Made by a program: the position numbers and the translations under genes
NCBI RefSeq assembly: GCF_900102965.1
Contig: NZ_FNGM01000011.1
Span: 106,896-170,895, forward strand
Reading direction: 5' to 3'
Source of the DNA: Paenibacillus jilunlii
Lineage (GTDB): Bacteria; Bacillota; Bacilli; Paenibacillales; Paenibacillaceae
DNA length: 64,000 nucleotides
The notes under the pieces: model-generated
Database searches by the model: none
Seen by the model: only the letters and a program-made list of their open reading frames with translations
Told to the model about the DNA's origin: nothing
In this document: in pieces, positions 51,294 to 60,501 of the stretch
Layout of the letters: the number at the start of each line of letters is the position of its first letter
Numbering within the stretch: the stretch's first letter is position 1

Positions 51294-52171
51294 TATGAGT
51301 TCACCCCGCCTTTCCGATTGAGCCGGAATACCAGAACACTAAGCGCTCCTACAATAACACTGACTATCAGGCCAAGCGCCGACGCATATCCGAAGTTGAA
51401 CTGCTCCAGCCCCTTTTGAAAAATATACACGCTTGAAGTCAGGGTTGAGGTTCCCGGTCCGCCCTTTGTCAGAATGTACACCTCATCAAACACCCGGATT
51501 GCCCCCATAATCGAGATCAGTGTACAGAACAGGATATGGGGTCTCAGCAGGGGAATAGTCACATGAATAATCAGCTTCAGAAAGTTCGCACCATCCACTC
51601 TGGCCGCTTCATACAGATCTGAGGGAATACCCTGAAGCCCTGCCAGATAGAGCATCATATAATAACCTAGACCTTTCCACATGGTGATGAACATCAGAAC
51701 ATACAGGGCGGTGCTGCTGGTTGACAGCCATGATACCTGCCCGCTGATTATTCCCGCCTGCATAAGAAGATAATTAACCACCCCGTTATTGCCCAGCAGC
51801 CAGCTCCAAATCAAGGCCACCGCCACCATCGAAGTCACGACCGGAATGTAATAAGCGGTCCGGAACATCTTCACGCCCGGAATCCGGCTGTTTACGAGTA
51901 TAGCCATGAGGATGGAAACCACCTGGATAACCGGAACAATAAAGACATAAACCAGCGAATTCCATAACGAAATAATAAAATTGTGATCCTGAAAGGCTCT
52001 GGTGAAATTCTCAAAGCCCACATAGCGCGTTTCTGTAATGACCGAGTAATCGGTTAATGAAAGCGGAATTCCGTAAATGATCGGCCAGAATGTAAAAGTG
52101 GCGAGAAACAAAAGACCCGGCGTCATAAACGCCCAAGCGCTGAAGGACTCGGAACGAAACCAGCTCTTCAT
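51290..52171 (-). CDS. Carbohydrate ABC transporter permease (MalF type)
   Basis: 293 residues with six membrane helices. The coupling loop YEAARVDGANFLKLIIHVTIPLLRPHI is clear. It overlaps the binding-protein gene stop by 4 bases and the second permease by 4, so all three are translated together. Confidence 0.92.
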   Translation of the reverse strand: MKSWFRSESFSAWAFMTPGLLFLATFTFWPIIYGIPLSLTDYSVITETRYVGFENFTRAFQDHNFIISLWNSLVYVFIVPVIQVVSILMAILVNSRIPGVKMFRTAYYIPVVTSMVAVALIWSWLLGNNGVVNYLLMQAGIISGQVSWLSTSSTALYVLMFITMWKGLGYYMMLYLAGLQGIPSDLYEAARVDGANFLKLIIHVTIPLLRPHILFCTLISIMGAIRVFDEVYILTKGGPGTSTLTSSVYIFQKGLEQFNFGYASALGLIVSVIVGALSVLVFRLNRKGGVNSY

Positions 52172-53499
52172 TTAATACCCTGGCTTATGATTCTGTTCAC
52201 TTCCTTCTCCACGGCATCCAGTGTCTGCTTAATGTCTGCCCCGTTTAGTAATATTTCCTGAAATCCGCGGGCAATGGCGGAGTTGATATCGGATGCGCTT
52301 GGAACTCCGACCATATAATCGGTAGCTTTATCCAGGCTTTGCGAAGATACAACCTTCGCCTCAGCTTCAAGACTGCCGTCGGATTCCGTGAAGAAAGGAT
52401 CTTTGATCGATGCTTTAGAGGACGGCAGCGTGTTGGCAACCTTGGAGAAGGCAGTCTGATTGTCCGCATTGGTCACGAACGCTGCGAACTCCACCGCCTG
52501 CTCCGGATTCTTCGACTTTTGCGGCACGACGAGGTCCATGGAATTGGAGAGGCGCAGGTTGGCTTTGCCTGTCGGAAGCTGAACCGCAATCGTATTTGCA
52601 TACACATCCGGCGCCGAGGTCTTTATGAAATTGATAAAGGTTGGTCCTGACAGCTGGAAAGCTACCTGCTGGCCGGAAAAATACTGGATCTGCTTTTTGA
52701 AATCCGCATCCTCCTTCAGAACCACACCCTCTTTCATCAAATCGCGCATTTGGGAGATCATTGCCTCAGCTTCCGGTGTATTGAAGGCCGCTGCCGTTTT
52801 GTCCTCATTCAAAATGGAGATTCCATCTATCGGAAACAGCTTGGATACGAGCTGCTGCGCATAACCGGCCGCACCCGTCTTCTCTTGAATCTGACGGGCC
52901 CACTCGACCAGCTCTTCACGGGTTTTCGGCGGGTTGGCCGTATCTAGACCAGCCTTCTCCACAAGCTTTTTATTCATGAACAAAACTTCTGTGCCTGTAT
53001 ACCATGGAAGAGCGTAAGCTTTGCCGTCCAAAACGGTAGAGTTATAAATACCTTCAAAGTATGAATTCCTTTCATCCTCCGTTAGATATTCCGTCAGATT
53101 CAGTAGAGCACCTTTGCTTCCCAATTGGCTGGCGAATTCTGTGTTGAGATTTACTACATCGGGGCTTTTGCCGCTGGCTGTGCTTGTCAGCAGCCTTTGT
53201 GAGATGGCATCGTAGGGATAGTCCCTCCATTCAACAGTTACACCAGGGTGGCTTTCTTCATACTTCGCGATCAGATCATTGAAATAATCATTAAAGGTAG
53301 GCTGCAGGGCAATCGTCCAAAATTCCAACGTGACCGGTTCTGTTTGGGGACTATCCTTCTGTTCAGCAGGCGCACCGGTGGCATTTGCACTGTTGGCCGG
53401 AGCAGCCGGAGTTCCATTTCCTCCACACCCGGCAAGCAGCATAGACGACGCCATTACGACTAGCAGCGACAGCATAAAGAACGATCTGTTTGTCCTCAC
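52168..53499 (-). CDS. Sugar ABC transporter substrate-binding lipoprotein
   Basis: 443 residues. The signal peptide ends in a lipobox LLAGC (Cys at about 25), followed by a Gly/Ala/Pro-rich linker and the family 1 binding fold (VTLEFWTIALQPTFNDYFNDLI ... ALPWYTGTEVLFMNKKLVEKAGLD ... FQLSGPTFI). It starts the operon that continues through the permeases, DUF4127, nanE, regulator and kinase. The sugar bound is inferred to be an N-acetylated amino sugar or its oligomer from the downstream genes. Confidence 0.93.
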   Translation of the reverse strand: MRTNRSFFMLSLLVVMASSMLLAGCGGNGTPAAPANSANATGAPAEQKDSPQTEPVTLEFWTIALQPTFNDYFNDLIAKYEESHPGVTVEWRDYPYDAISQRLLTSTASGKSPDVVNLNTEFASQLGSKGALLNLTEYLTEDERNSYFEGIYNSTVLDGKAYALPWYTGTEVLFMNKKLVEKAGLDTANPPKTREELVEWARQIQEKTGAAGYAQQLVSKLFPIDGISILNEDKTAAAFNTPEAEAMISQMRDLMKEGVVLKEDADFKKQIQYFSGQQVAFQLSGPTFINFIKTSAPDVYANTIAVQLPTGKANLRLSNSMDLVVPQKSKNPEQAVEFAAFVTNADNQTAFSKVANTLPSSKASIKDPFFTESDGSLEAEAKVVSSQSLDKATDYMVGVPSASDINSAIARGFQEILLNGADIKQTLDAVEKEVNRIISQGIK

Positions 53500-53660
53500 A
53501 CAAAATCCCCCTTAATAATGGTGTAAGACGAGAGTTACGCCAATGTCAGATTTCCTAACTTAACCCTCTCTTTCTTAGGAGTATGCAAGCTTTGACATAA
53601 AAATGAAGATTTTCCCCTAACATAAAATAAAAAAAGAAATTTTTCTCCTTTTTAGTCAAC

Positions 53661-53710
53661 AAAAAAAGCTTGCAGAGTAAAGGCGATGCCTTCCCTGCAA
53701 GCTTGTGCCG
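53661..53710 (-). terminator. Terminator after the first chitinase
   Basis: Minus strand: AAGCTTGCAG ... CTGCAAGCTT encloses an inner pairing (GGGAAGGCATCGCCTTTACT), followed by TTTTTTTG. It lies about 65 bases after the chitinase stop. Confidence 0.85.
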
Positions 53711-53772
53711 AACAATCTGAATCTGTACGGCAACCCATGATTACAATAAATGCGGTTGATCAGTACCCGCCT

Positions 53773-54180
53773 TTAGTTCAGCTGCCAAAGGGCGGCCGTC
53801 GTGGCCGGTTCCCAACCCTCCAGCGAAGTATGCGACTGCAGGCAGATGTACGTTTTGCCGCTGTAGCTTACTTTATCGCCTGTTGTATAGGCCACTCCTG
53901 CGGCCCAGGCGGATACGCCGGGCGTGACCGACGGGCTGACTGTAGCGGTTGGCACGGGGGTTGCCGTCTGTACAGGCGTTGATGTTGGTTTCACCGTAGC
54001 CGTTGGCGCCGGCGTGGTGTTGCCGCAGGTGCCGACCACTTTCCAGACCCCGAAGGCGCCGCTTAGATCAGGGCGTTCCCCCTGCGTCCACCACTGGGCT
54101 TCATACAGCACACCTCCATAGGAGGCCTGCTGGCCTTTGGTGTAGACGGTTGCGGCGTTCCAGGCCGCCGCCGTACATTG
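53773..54180 (-). repeat. Duplicated chitinase 3' module, copy 1
   Basis: Nearly identical to 56333-56740 (copy 2), same orientation: only about one difference (53916, A versus G at 56476) is seen over the first ~360 bases, then scattered changes. It encodes the two CBM5/12 modules and their linkers. The identity includes synonymous sites, implying recent copying or gene conversion. Confidence 0.85.
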
Positions 54181-56190
54181 CCCCGGTGTGGCCGTCGGCG
54201 TCGGGGTTGGTTGGACTGTAGCTGTTGGCGATGGTGTCGGTGTAACTGTTGGTTTTACTGTGGCTGTCGGTGTTGCCGTAGGTTTCACCGTAGCGGTTGG
54301 CGTTGGTGTAGGTGTAGCCGTTGGTGTCGGCGTCAGTGTTGGCTTCGCGGTAGCCGTTGCAGTGGCTGACGGTGTTGGGGTTGGGGTCACGCCTCCATAC
54401 AGCTTGTCGTATTCCTTCTGCGACGAGCTGCCGTTCAGGATAAAACGCTGCGGACCGCCGGAGAAATTCAGCTTCATCATGCCCTGCAGCTCAAGTGTCG
54501 CACCATTTGCTATAGCTTGCGATGCAGTTCCGGTCAGCCGGTAGCGATTGAAATCCCAGGCGGCCGAGATTTGCTCCACAGCTCCCGCTCCCCAGGCTGA
54601 GGTCAGCGCAGTTGTGGTCGGCAGATCAAATTCAAGCTTCCAGCCTCCGGGAATCTCCGCTCCAGTGTTGTTGGTTATTTTCAGCGAATAGGTGTAGTTC
54701 GGATGATCGTAGGTGCCGCCAAAGGAAATGCTGAAATTTTTGGGTGCAGGCAATACCGGCTTGACGGGGCCGCCCGGCGGCGCAGCCGTTTTCAACTGTT
54801 CATAGGCATAGTCGGTCAGCGAGCTGCCGTATGTGTATGTGCCGTCCGCCTGCTGGGAATAGTCTCCGGTCAGCTCCCAGAACATCATCCCGCCGAGGCC
54901 TTTTTCCTTAATGTAGTTCAGCTTATAGCCCAGCGATTCCTTGTCCTCATAAGTCAGGAACACCTTTTTGTCCGCGTTGTACAGATACGGTGTTTTGGTT
55001 ACAGGGTCGAAAATCCGCTGATTGGCCGGATCTTTCAGCAGATTCAGGATATGCCAGATGGGGTTAGCCCCGGAAGGCTTCTCCGGAGCAGGATCATTCC
55101 AGATGCCATAAATCCCGTCTGCTCCCCCGCCCGTAGCCGCGGCAGTGCCATAGAGGCCCGTGTTATTGATCCCGCCGCTGACATTTTTCCAGCCCCGCGA
55201 GTAGTAGGGAACCCCGATGACGATTTTTTCAGGCGGAAGGGTACCGAGATAGTACCGGACTGCCCAGTCCGTGTTCAGCACCGGCGTCCCCAGTGCAGCC
55301 GTTTCGGTGTCGCGGGAATCCGGGTAGAGGGCGGAATGCAGCCCCACGTAGCCGTTCCAGGCACCGTGAAAATCATAGGTCATGAGATTCGCCCAATCCA
55401 AATAGGCATTCGCTTCACCCAGCTTCATCCCGCCGAGAACCCACGAAGATGCAGTCGCAGCGATAGTCAGGTCATATTTCTGATTGTCCTGTGCACCCGC
55501 CAGATCCAGCTTTTCACGCAGCTTTTTCATCAGAAGCACATAGTTGTCATAATTGACCGCACGCAAAGGCTCGGCCACGGAGGAGTCATTCGGGTTGCCG
55601 GAAAGTGCGGTACCGGACGGGTATTCCCAGTCAATATCTACCCCGTTGAACTGATACGTGCGCAGAAAATCCACCACGCTGTTGGCAAAGGTCTCCCGTC
55701 CCGCCGCCGAATTCGCCATATTATAAAAACCGCCTGAGCCGGACCAGCCGCCGACGGAAATCAGGGTGCGCACATCCGGGTAGAGCCGTTTGTATTTGAT
55801 CAGCTGATTAAAATGTCCTTTGAACGGCACATCGGTAAGCTGGCCGGAATAATCTTTTTCAATCGCCGCTGTACGGTCCATGAAGTCAATTTTGTTCTGG
55901 GCATTCACTTTGGCAAAAGCATAGTTAATGTGTGTGATTTTACTCCAAGGGATTTTACTTACCGTATAAAAGCCTTTGTTCTCCTGATCCCCCCATTCAG
56001 GGAAATAGGCAACAATCTTCCGGGGATGGTCCGCAGCAGGCTGAGTGGCCCCGGGAGCGGCTCCGGCGGCTACGGCCACAAGCCTGCCGTTGCTGCCTGA
56101 CCATGGATAGAAGGGCAGAAGAAGGGTCAGACCCATCAATACCGCCAGCAGAGAAGGTAATTTTATACGCCTTGACTCCAATCGTTTCAT
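53773..56190 (-). CDS. Secreted GH18 chitinase with three carbohydrate-binding modules
   Basis: 805 residues. After a signal peptide (to about residue 45) comes a GH18 domain (about 45-455) with the catalytic motif FNGVDIDWEYP (Glu as acid) and SVGGWSGSGG. A CBM2-like beta-sandwich follows (NFSISFGGTYDHPNYTYSL, about 475-600), then a Pro/Thr linker and two CBM5/12-type modules (WNAATVYTKGQQASYGGVLY; WAAGVAYTTGDKVSYSGKTY). It cuts chitin outside the cell. The ATG at 56190 follows GGAGG by 8 bases. The last ~400 bases are almost identical to the end of the next gene. Confidence 0.92.
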   Translation of the reverse strand: MKRLESRRIKLPSLLAVLMGLTLLLPFYPWSGSNGRLVAVAAGAAPGATQPAADHPRKIVAYFPEWGDQENKGFYTVSKIPWSKITHINYAFAKVNAQNKIDFMDRTAAIEKDYSGQLTDVPFKGHFNQLIKYKRLYPDVRTLISVGGWSGSGGFYNMANSAAGRETFANSVVDFLRTYQFNGVDIDWEYPSGTALSGNPNDSSVAEPLRAVNYDNYVLLMKKLREKLDLAGAQDNQKYDLTIAATASSWVLGGMKLGEANAYLDWANLMTYDFHGAWNGYVGLHSALYPDSRDTETAALGTPVLNTDWAVRYYLGTLPPEKIVIGVPYYSRGWKNVSGGINNTGLYGTAAATGGGADGIYGIWNDPAPEKPSGANPIWHILNLLKDPANQRIFDPVTKTPYLYNADKKVFLTYEDKESLGYKLNYIKEKGLGGMMFWELTGDYSQQADGTYTYGSSLTDYAYEQLKTAAPPGGPVKPVLPAPKNFSISFGGTYDHPNYTYSLKITNNTGAEIPGGWKLEFDLPTTTALTSAWGAGAVEQISAAWDFNRYRLTGTASQAIANGATLELQGMMKLNFSGGPQRFILNGSSSQKEYDKLYGGVTPTPTPSATATATAKPTLTPTPTATPTPTPTATVKPTATPTATVKPTVTPTPSPTATVQPTPTPTATPGQCTAAAWNAATVYTKGQQASYGGVLYEAQWWTQGERPDLSGAFGVWKVVGTCGNTTPAPTATVKPTSTPVQTATPVPTATVSPSVTPGVSAWAAGVAYTTGDKVSYSGKTYICLQSHTSLEGWEPATTAALWQLN

Positions 56191-56332
56191 CTTGCATTCC
56201 TCCACTTTCAGATCATGTCATTGCCATAAAATGCATCAAACGGCGTTCGCTTGAGCAAATCCTGTACCGTCAAAATAAACCCGGAAGGGAGGTTGTGCCG
56301 GAACGCCGTTGTATGATGCCTGCCCTATTGTT

Positions 56333-56740
56333 CTAGTTCAGCTGCCAAAGGGCGGCCGTCGTGGCCGGTTCCCAACCCTCCAGCGAAGTATGCGACTGCA
56401 GGCAGATGTACGTTTTGCCGCTGTAGCTTACTTTATCGCCTGTTGTATAGGCCACTCCTGCGGCCCAGGCGGATGCGCCGGGCGTGACCGACGGGCTGAC
56501 TGTAGCGGTTGGCACGGGGGTTGCCGTCTGTACAGGCGTTGATGTTGGTTTCACCGTAGCCGTTGGCGCCGGCGTGGTGTTGCCGCAGGTGCCGACCACT
56601 TTCCAGACCCCGAAGGCGCCGCTTAGATCAGGGCGTTCCCCCTGCGTCCACCACTGGGCTTCATACAGCACACCTCCATAGGAGGCCTGCTGGCCCTTGG
56701 TGTAGACGGTCGCCGCGTTCCAAGCCTCCGCCGTACATTG
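56333..56740 (-). repeat. Duplicated chitinase 3' module, copy 2
   Basis: Partner of 53773-54180; both are the final parts of neighbouring chitinase genes and lie 2.56 kb apart as direct repeats. Confidence 0.85.
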
Positions 56741-58285
56741 TCCCGGTGTTGCCGTCGGCGTCACAGTCGATGTAGGCGTAGGGGTTGGTTTCACGGTAGC
56801 TGTTGGCGTCGGCGTCGGTGTAGCCGTTGGTTTTACTGTGGCTGTTGGCGTTGCCGTCGGTTTTACTGTGGCCGTTGGCGTAGCTGTCGGTTTTACTGTG
56901 GCCGTTGGTGTCGGTGTTGGCACGACTCCGCCGCCCAGCTCGGTGTTCAGCTTGGTTTGCAGTGTTTTGTTGCGGTCGCCGCTGGTTTCCCAGAACATCG
57001 CGCCTGCAAGGCCTTTGGTTTTGATATAGCTGGTTTTATAGCCGATGGATTCCGCGTCATCATAGCTGATGTATGTTTGTGTAGACGGATTATAGAGATA
57101 TGGAACCTTGGAGGTGTTGTTCCAATAGCGCGTATAACCGTTTTTGTTAATATAGTTGGCTTCGAGATCGCTGAAGTCATAATTCCCCTTTTCCCAAGTG
57201 CCTGTGGACGAAATACCGGCTGACACCTGATATTGCCCGTTTCCCGCACTCGGGGCACCGCCCCAGCCGCGTCCATAGAACGGCATACCCAAGACGAGTT
57301 TGTTCGCGGGAACTCCGTTTGCAAGATAGCTGGTGACAGCCTTGTCGATATTGAAATTCGCAGGGTCAGTCAGACCTGATGAGGCTGCCGCCGGGTCATA
57401 GTAGAGCGGAGCATTGTGTCCGGTAGTCGTGTTCCAGCTGCCGTTGAAGTCATAGGTCATAATGTTGATCCAGTCCACAACAGCAGCAATGCCGCTAAGG
57501 TTGTTGTTCTGAACATAGGCAGGGCTTGCACCGGAGGCGATGGTCAGCAGGTAGGTTTTGCCGTCAGCGGTTCCGGCGGCATTCAGCTTTTCACGGATTT
57601 TTTGCAGCAGCAGCACATAATTCTGCTTATCCTCCGGACGGTAGCTGTTGCCCGCCAGCCCTCCGCTGACCGGGTATTCCCAGTCCAGATCGACGCCATC
57701 CATATGATATTTGCGGATGAAATCGACTGCTGAATTGGCGAATACTTCACGGGTCGCTGCCGTAGCAGCAACATCCGAGAAGCGGTTTGACCATGTCCAG
57801 CCGCCGACGGATATCACCGTCTTGAGATTCGGATTCTTTTCCTTGAGTTTCCAGAGCTGCTTCAGGTTGCCTTTAATCGGATCATCCCACTTGTCATCGC
57901 CAAAGCTTTTCTGGGCATCAATCCAGGGATCACCAAGCACAATCGTTCCATTCGGAACATTAATCGTTTGGCCTTGCTCATTCTGGCAGGTCCAGGTGAC
58001 CGGATTCGGTCCGGTCGGGTCGGGATTGCCGTGAACCCCGTTCCAGCATATATCGGCAAATGCGTAGTTGATTACATTCATTTTACCTGCATCGATATCC
58101 GTCACGTTGAAGGTCCGTCCATAGGCAGCCCAGGAAGCATAATAACCCACGAGCTTGTAGCCCGCAGCCGCATTTGCAGTTCTGACACTGGAGCCTATCG
58201 TTGAAAATAGTGCAATCACAAGTGCAACGGCCATGCCAAGCGCAAAGGTTTTACGAAATCTGCTGTTTTTCGACCTCATTTTCAT
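56333..58285 (-). CDS. Secreted GH18 chitinase with two CBM5/12 modules
   Basis: 650 residues. Signal peptide about 1-39. GH18 domain about 41-455 with SVGGWTWSNRFSD and the catalytic MDGVDLDWEYP; GMPFYGRGWGG and WETSGDRNKTL complete the barrel. Then a long Pro/Thr/Ala/Val repeat linker (PTATVKPTATPT) and two C-terminal CBM5/12 modules shared with the upstream-numbered chitinase. GAGGAGG precedes two closely spaced in-frame ATGs (58285, 58279); either may be used. It is 140 bases before the other chitinase on the same strand. Confidence 0.92.
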   Translation of the reverse strand: MKMRSKNSRFRKTFALGMAVALVIALFSTIGSSVRTANAAAGYKLVGYYASWAAYGRTFNVTDIDAGKMNVINYAFADICWNGVHGNPDPTGPNPVTWTCQNEQGQTINVPNGTIVLGDPWIDAQKSFGDDKWDDPIKGNLKQLWKLKEKNPNLKTVISVGGWTWSNRFSDVAATAATREVFANSAVDFIRKYHMDGVDLDWEYPVSGGLAGNSYRPEDKQNYVLLLQKIREKLNAAGTADGKTYLLTIASGASPAYVQNNNLSGIAAVVDWINIMTYDFNGSWNTTTGHNAPLYYDPAAASSGLTDPANFNIDKAVTSYLANGVPANKLVLGMPFYGRGWGGAPSAGNGQYQVSAGISSTGTWEKGNYDFSDLEANYINKNGYTRYWNNTSKVPYLYNPSTQTYISYDDAESIGYKTSYIKTKGLAGAMFWETSGDRNKTLQTKLNTELGGGVVPTPTPTATVKPTATPTATVKPTATPTATVKPTATPTPTPTATVKPTPTPTSTVTPTATPGQCTAEAWNAATVYTKGQQASYGGVLYEAQWWTQGERPDLSGAFGVWKVVGTCGNTTPAPTATVKPTSTPVQTATPVPTATVSPSVTPGASAWAAGVAYTTGDKVSYSGKTYICLQSHTSLEGWEPATTAALWQLN

Positions 58286-58674
58286 TTACCTCCTCGGTTT
58301 AATCCATAGCTTGCATTTACTGCTTTACTGGCAAAGCTCCTCAAAGTCACCTCCTGGTTCGGATTCACCTTCATCCAGTGTCTCTATCAGATTCATGAGA
58401 TCAGAATGGTAGATTTGGAACACAAAAAAGCGCACGAAAAATAATCATCTTGGCTCTTAATCTTGTATTGCTGTTCATGGAATGCATTGTGAGTCATGTG
58501 ATCAGGGCACTGCTTATACCTGCACGACTGTTGGGAGGGATGGTGTACATGGAGTAGGGATTTCATAACATTAGAAGGATGAAGGGTAATTTTATTGTCA
58601 TATAAAGCACATGATTAGGCTAGGGATAAATTTCCATAGTAGGGGGATAATATCATCTAGTTTCCTAATATATA
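58286..58674. other. Upstream region of the second chitinase
   Basis: About 390 bases with no gene seen. It carries the GAGGAGG site immediately before the chitinase start. No convincing sigma-A pair or catabolite-response palindrome was identified by eye. Confidence 0.4.
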
Positions 58675-58720
58675 CCAAAAAAGGCCATACTGTCCTCATT
58701 GGGCAGCATAGCCTTTTTTA
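58675..58720. terminator. Bidirectional terminator-like hairpin
   Basis: AAAAAAGGCCATACTG-TCC...GGGCAGCATAGCCTTTTTTA: the stem pairs with A-rich and T-rich flanks on both sides. It stands alone in non-coding sequence, about 390 bases after the chitinase start, so it might end a small RNA, but no such transcript is evident. Confidence 0.65.
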
Positions 58721-58758
58721 GATATTAAGTTAGAGTAGGGTGGCCTGGGGCACCAGTA

Positions 58759-58951
58759 AGCTCAAGTGGAAAAAGTGAACTTAAATCTTCCCCATCCTGC
58801 TTCCCGCAAGCATTATGTGGAAAAAGGATATCTAATTCAGGCGTTTCGCACTTTTTCATGTGAATTCGCTTAAACTAAGTCTACTTTTTCCCACTATTCC
58901 TTCTGCAGCAGGCTTTTCCGTCCCATTTAAGTACACTAATTCCACTTCACT
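58759..58951. repeat. 192-bp dispersed repeat, copy 2
   Basis: Second copy of the element at 30906-31097, same orientation. Shared exact blocks include TGGAAAAAGTGAACTTAAAT, GTGGAAAAAGGA, CTACTTTTTCCCACTATTCC and ACTAATTCCACTTC. It lies in non-coding DNA between the chitinase cluster and rdgB. Confidence 0.75.
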
Positions 58952-59096
58952 ATCCAAAGCTCCAAGCTGTCATCCCCGCTAGCTTTCGGATTCCGCCGTC
59001 TGTTTCCCCGGTTAGGCTGAAGCTACAGGTCCAGGACGGTTAACCTTTTGCCGAATTCAAAATATCGCTTAGACTCAGCAGCAACCCCCGGCGGGT

Positions 59097-59741
59097 CTAA
59101 CTTTTTTGCTGTTCCTGCTGCGCCGCAAGCTTCCCGGTTAAGAGCATAAGCGCCTTGCCCCGGTGGCTGATCGCCTGCTTCTCTTCAAGGGTCAGCTCGG
59201 CCATGGTTTTTTCATACTCTGCCAGGTAAAAGAGGGGATCATAGCCGAAGCCGCCTGCCCCCGCCTGCTCGGAGGTAATCCAGCCTTCCACAGTCCCCTC
59301 AGCCGTCAATTCTGTGCCCGTCACCGGATCATACAAAGACAAAGCGCAGACAAAGCGGGCCGTGCTAAGCAGCGGTTGCCCTGTGTCCTCACCCTGCTTC
59401 AGCTTCTCCAGCTCATTCAGCAGCTTCAGATTATTCTCCATGTCGTCCGCGCCCTCACCCGCATAACGGGCCGAGTAGACCCCCGGTTCTCCGTCCAAGG
59501 CATCTACACAGAGTCCCGAGTCATCCGCAAGAACGGGCAGTCCAAGGGCGTCCCCGACCGCTTTTGACTTTTTCAGCGCATTCTCGGCAAAGGTCGTTCC
59601 ATCCTCCACCACATCGGGCAGCTCAGGGTAATCGAACATACTTTTTACGGTTAGGCCAAGCGGTGCAAAAGCATGCTGGAACTCGCGCACCTTGCCCTTA
59701 TTCTTCGTCGCTACAATCAGAACACCGCTGCCGGACTCCAT
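59097..59741 (-). CDS. rdgB: XTP/dITP diphosphatase (RdgB/HAM1)
   Basis: 214 residues. It removes deaminated purine nucleotides (ITP, XTP) to protect DNA. Motifs: LIVATKNKGKVREF at the start, DDSGLCVDALDGEPGVYSARYAG in the middle, and GFGYDPLF near the C-terminus. ATG at 59741 follows AAGAGGTG and lies one base after the rph stop, so the two genes are coupled. The order gerM-rph-rdgB matches B. subtilis gerM-rph-ysnA. Confidence 0.94.
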   Translation of the reverse strand: MESGSGVLIVATKNKGKVREFQHAFAPLGLTVKSMFDYPELPDVVEDGTTFAENALKKSKAVGDALGLPVLADDSGLCVDALDGEPGVYSARYAGEGADDMENNLKLLNELEKLKQGEDTGQPLLSTARFVCALSLYDPVTGTELTAEGTVEGWITSEQAGAGGFGYDPLFYLAEYEKTMAELTLEEKQAISHRGKALMLLTGKLAAQQEQQKS

Positions 59742-59742
59742 G

Positions 59743-60501
59743 CTACACCTCTTGGCCGGTTTGGCCTGCAGGAATCTTGAGCGCGATCTCTCCCAGCACT
59801 TTCTGCTGTGCGGCAATCAGCTCATAAATCCCCTTCTCGCCCAGGCCCAGCAGCTGGTCCAGCTCCCGGCGGGTGAACGGACGCTCTTCGCCGGTGCCCT
59901 GGACCTCTACAAAAGCCCCGCCGCCGGTCATCACCACATTCATATCAACTTTCGCTTTGGAATCCTCTTCATAGTTCAGATCGAGCAGCGTCTCATCGCC
60001 GACAACCCCCACGCTGATCGCCGCCAGATAATCTGTAATCGGAAACACGCTCAGCTTATGCTGCAGCGCAATTTTGTTAACCGCAAAAGCCATGGCCACA
60101 AAAGCGCCCGTAATCGACGCCGTCCGGGTCCCCCCGTCTGCTTGAATGACATCGCAGTCCAGCGTAATGCTGCGCTCGCCGAGAGCATGCAGGTTCACTA
60201 CGGAACGCAGTGCCCGGCCGATCAGCCGCTGTATCTCCATCGTGCGTCCGGTCAGCTTGCCGCGTGCCGCTTCCCGCTGATTGCGCGTCTGGGTGGCACG
60301 GGGAAGCATGGAGTACTCAGCCGTGACCCAGCCTTTACCCTGTCCTTTCAGGAACGGGGGAACCTTCTCGTCTACAGTTGCTGTACAGATGACCTTGGTG
60401 TCCCCCATTTCAATGATTACAGAACCCTCGGCGTATTTATTGGTTTGGGTGGTTATTGTCAGCGGCCTGAGCTGATCTGCATTGCGCCCGTTTGATCTCA
60501 T
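59743..60501 (-). CDS. rph: Ribonuclease PH
   Basis: 252 residues. A phosphorolytic 3'-5' exoribonuclease that trims tRNA precursors. Motifs: TKVICTATVDEKVPPFLKGQGKGW, TRNQREAARGKLTGRTMEIQRLIGRALR and DCDVIQADGGTRTASITGA. Same orientation and order as in B. subtilis, and about 360 bases after gerM with a hairpin in between. Confidence 0.95.
   Translation of the reverse strand: MRSNGRNADQLRPLTITTQTNKYAEGSVIIEMGDTKVICTATVDEKVPPFLKGQGKGWVTAEYSMLPRATQTRNQREAARGKLTGRTMEIQRLIGRALRSVVNLHALGERSITLDCDVIQADGGTRTASITGAFVAMAFAVNKIALQHKLSVFPITDYLAAISVGVVGDETLLDLNYEEDSKAKVDMNVVMTGGGAFVEVQGTGEERPFTRRELDQLLGLGEKGIYELIAAQQKVLGEIALKIPAGQTGQEV

Noticed and set aside
54703..55737. 344-codon frame on the plus strand
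   Set aside because: Antisense to the first chitinase GH18 domain.
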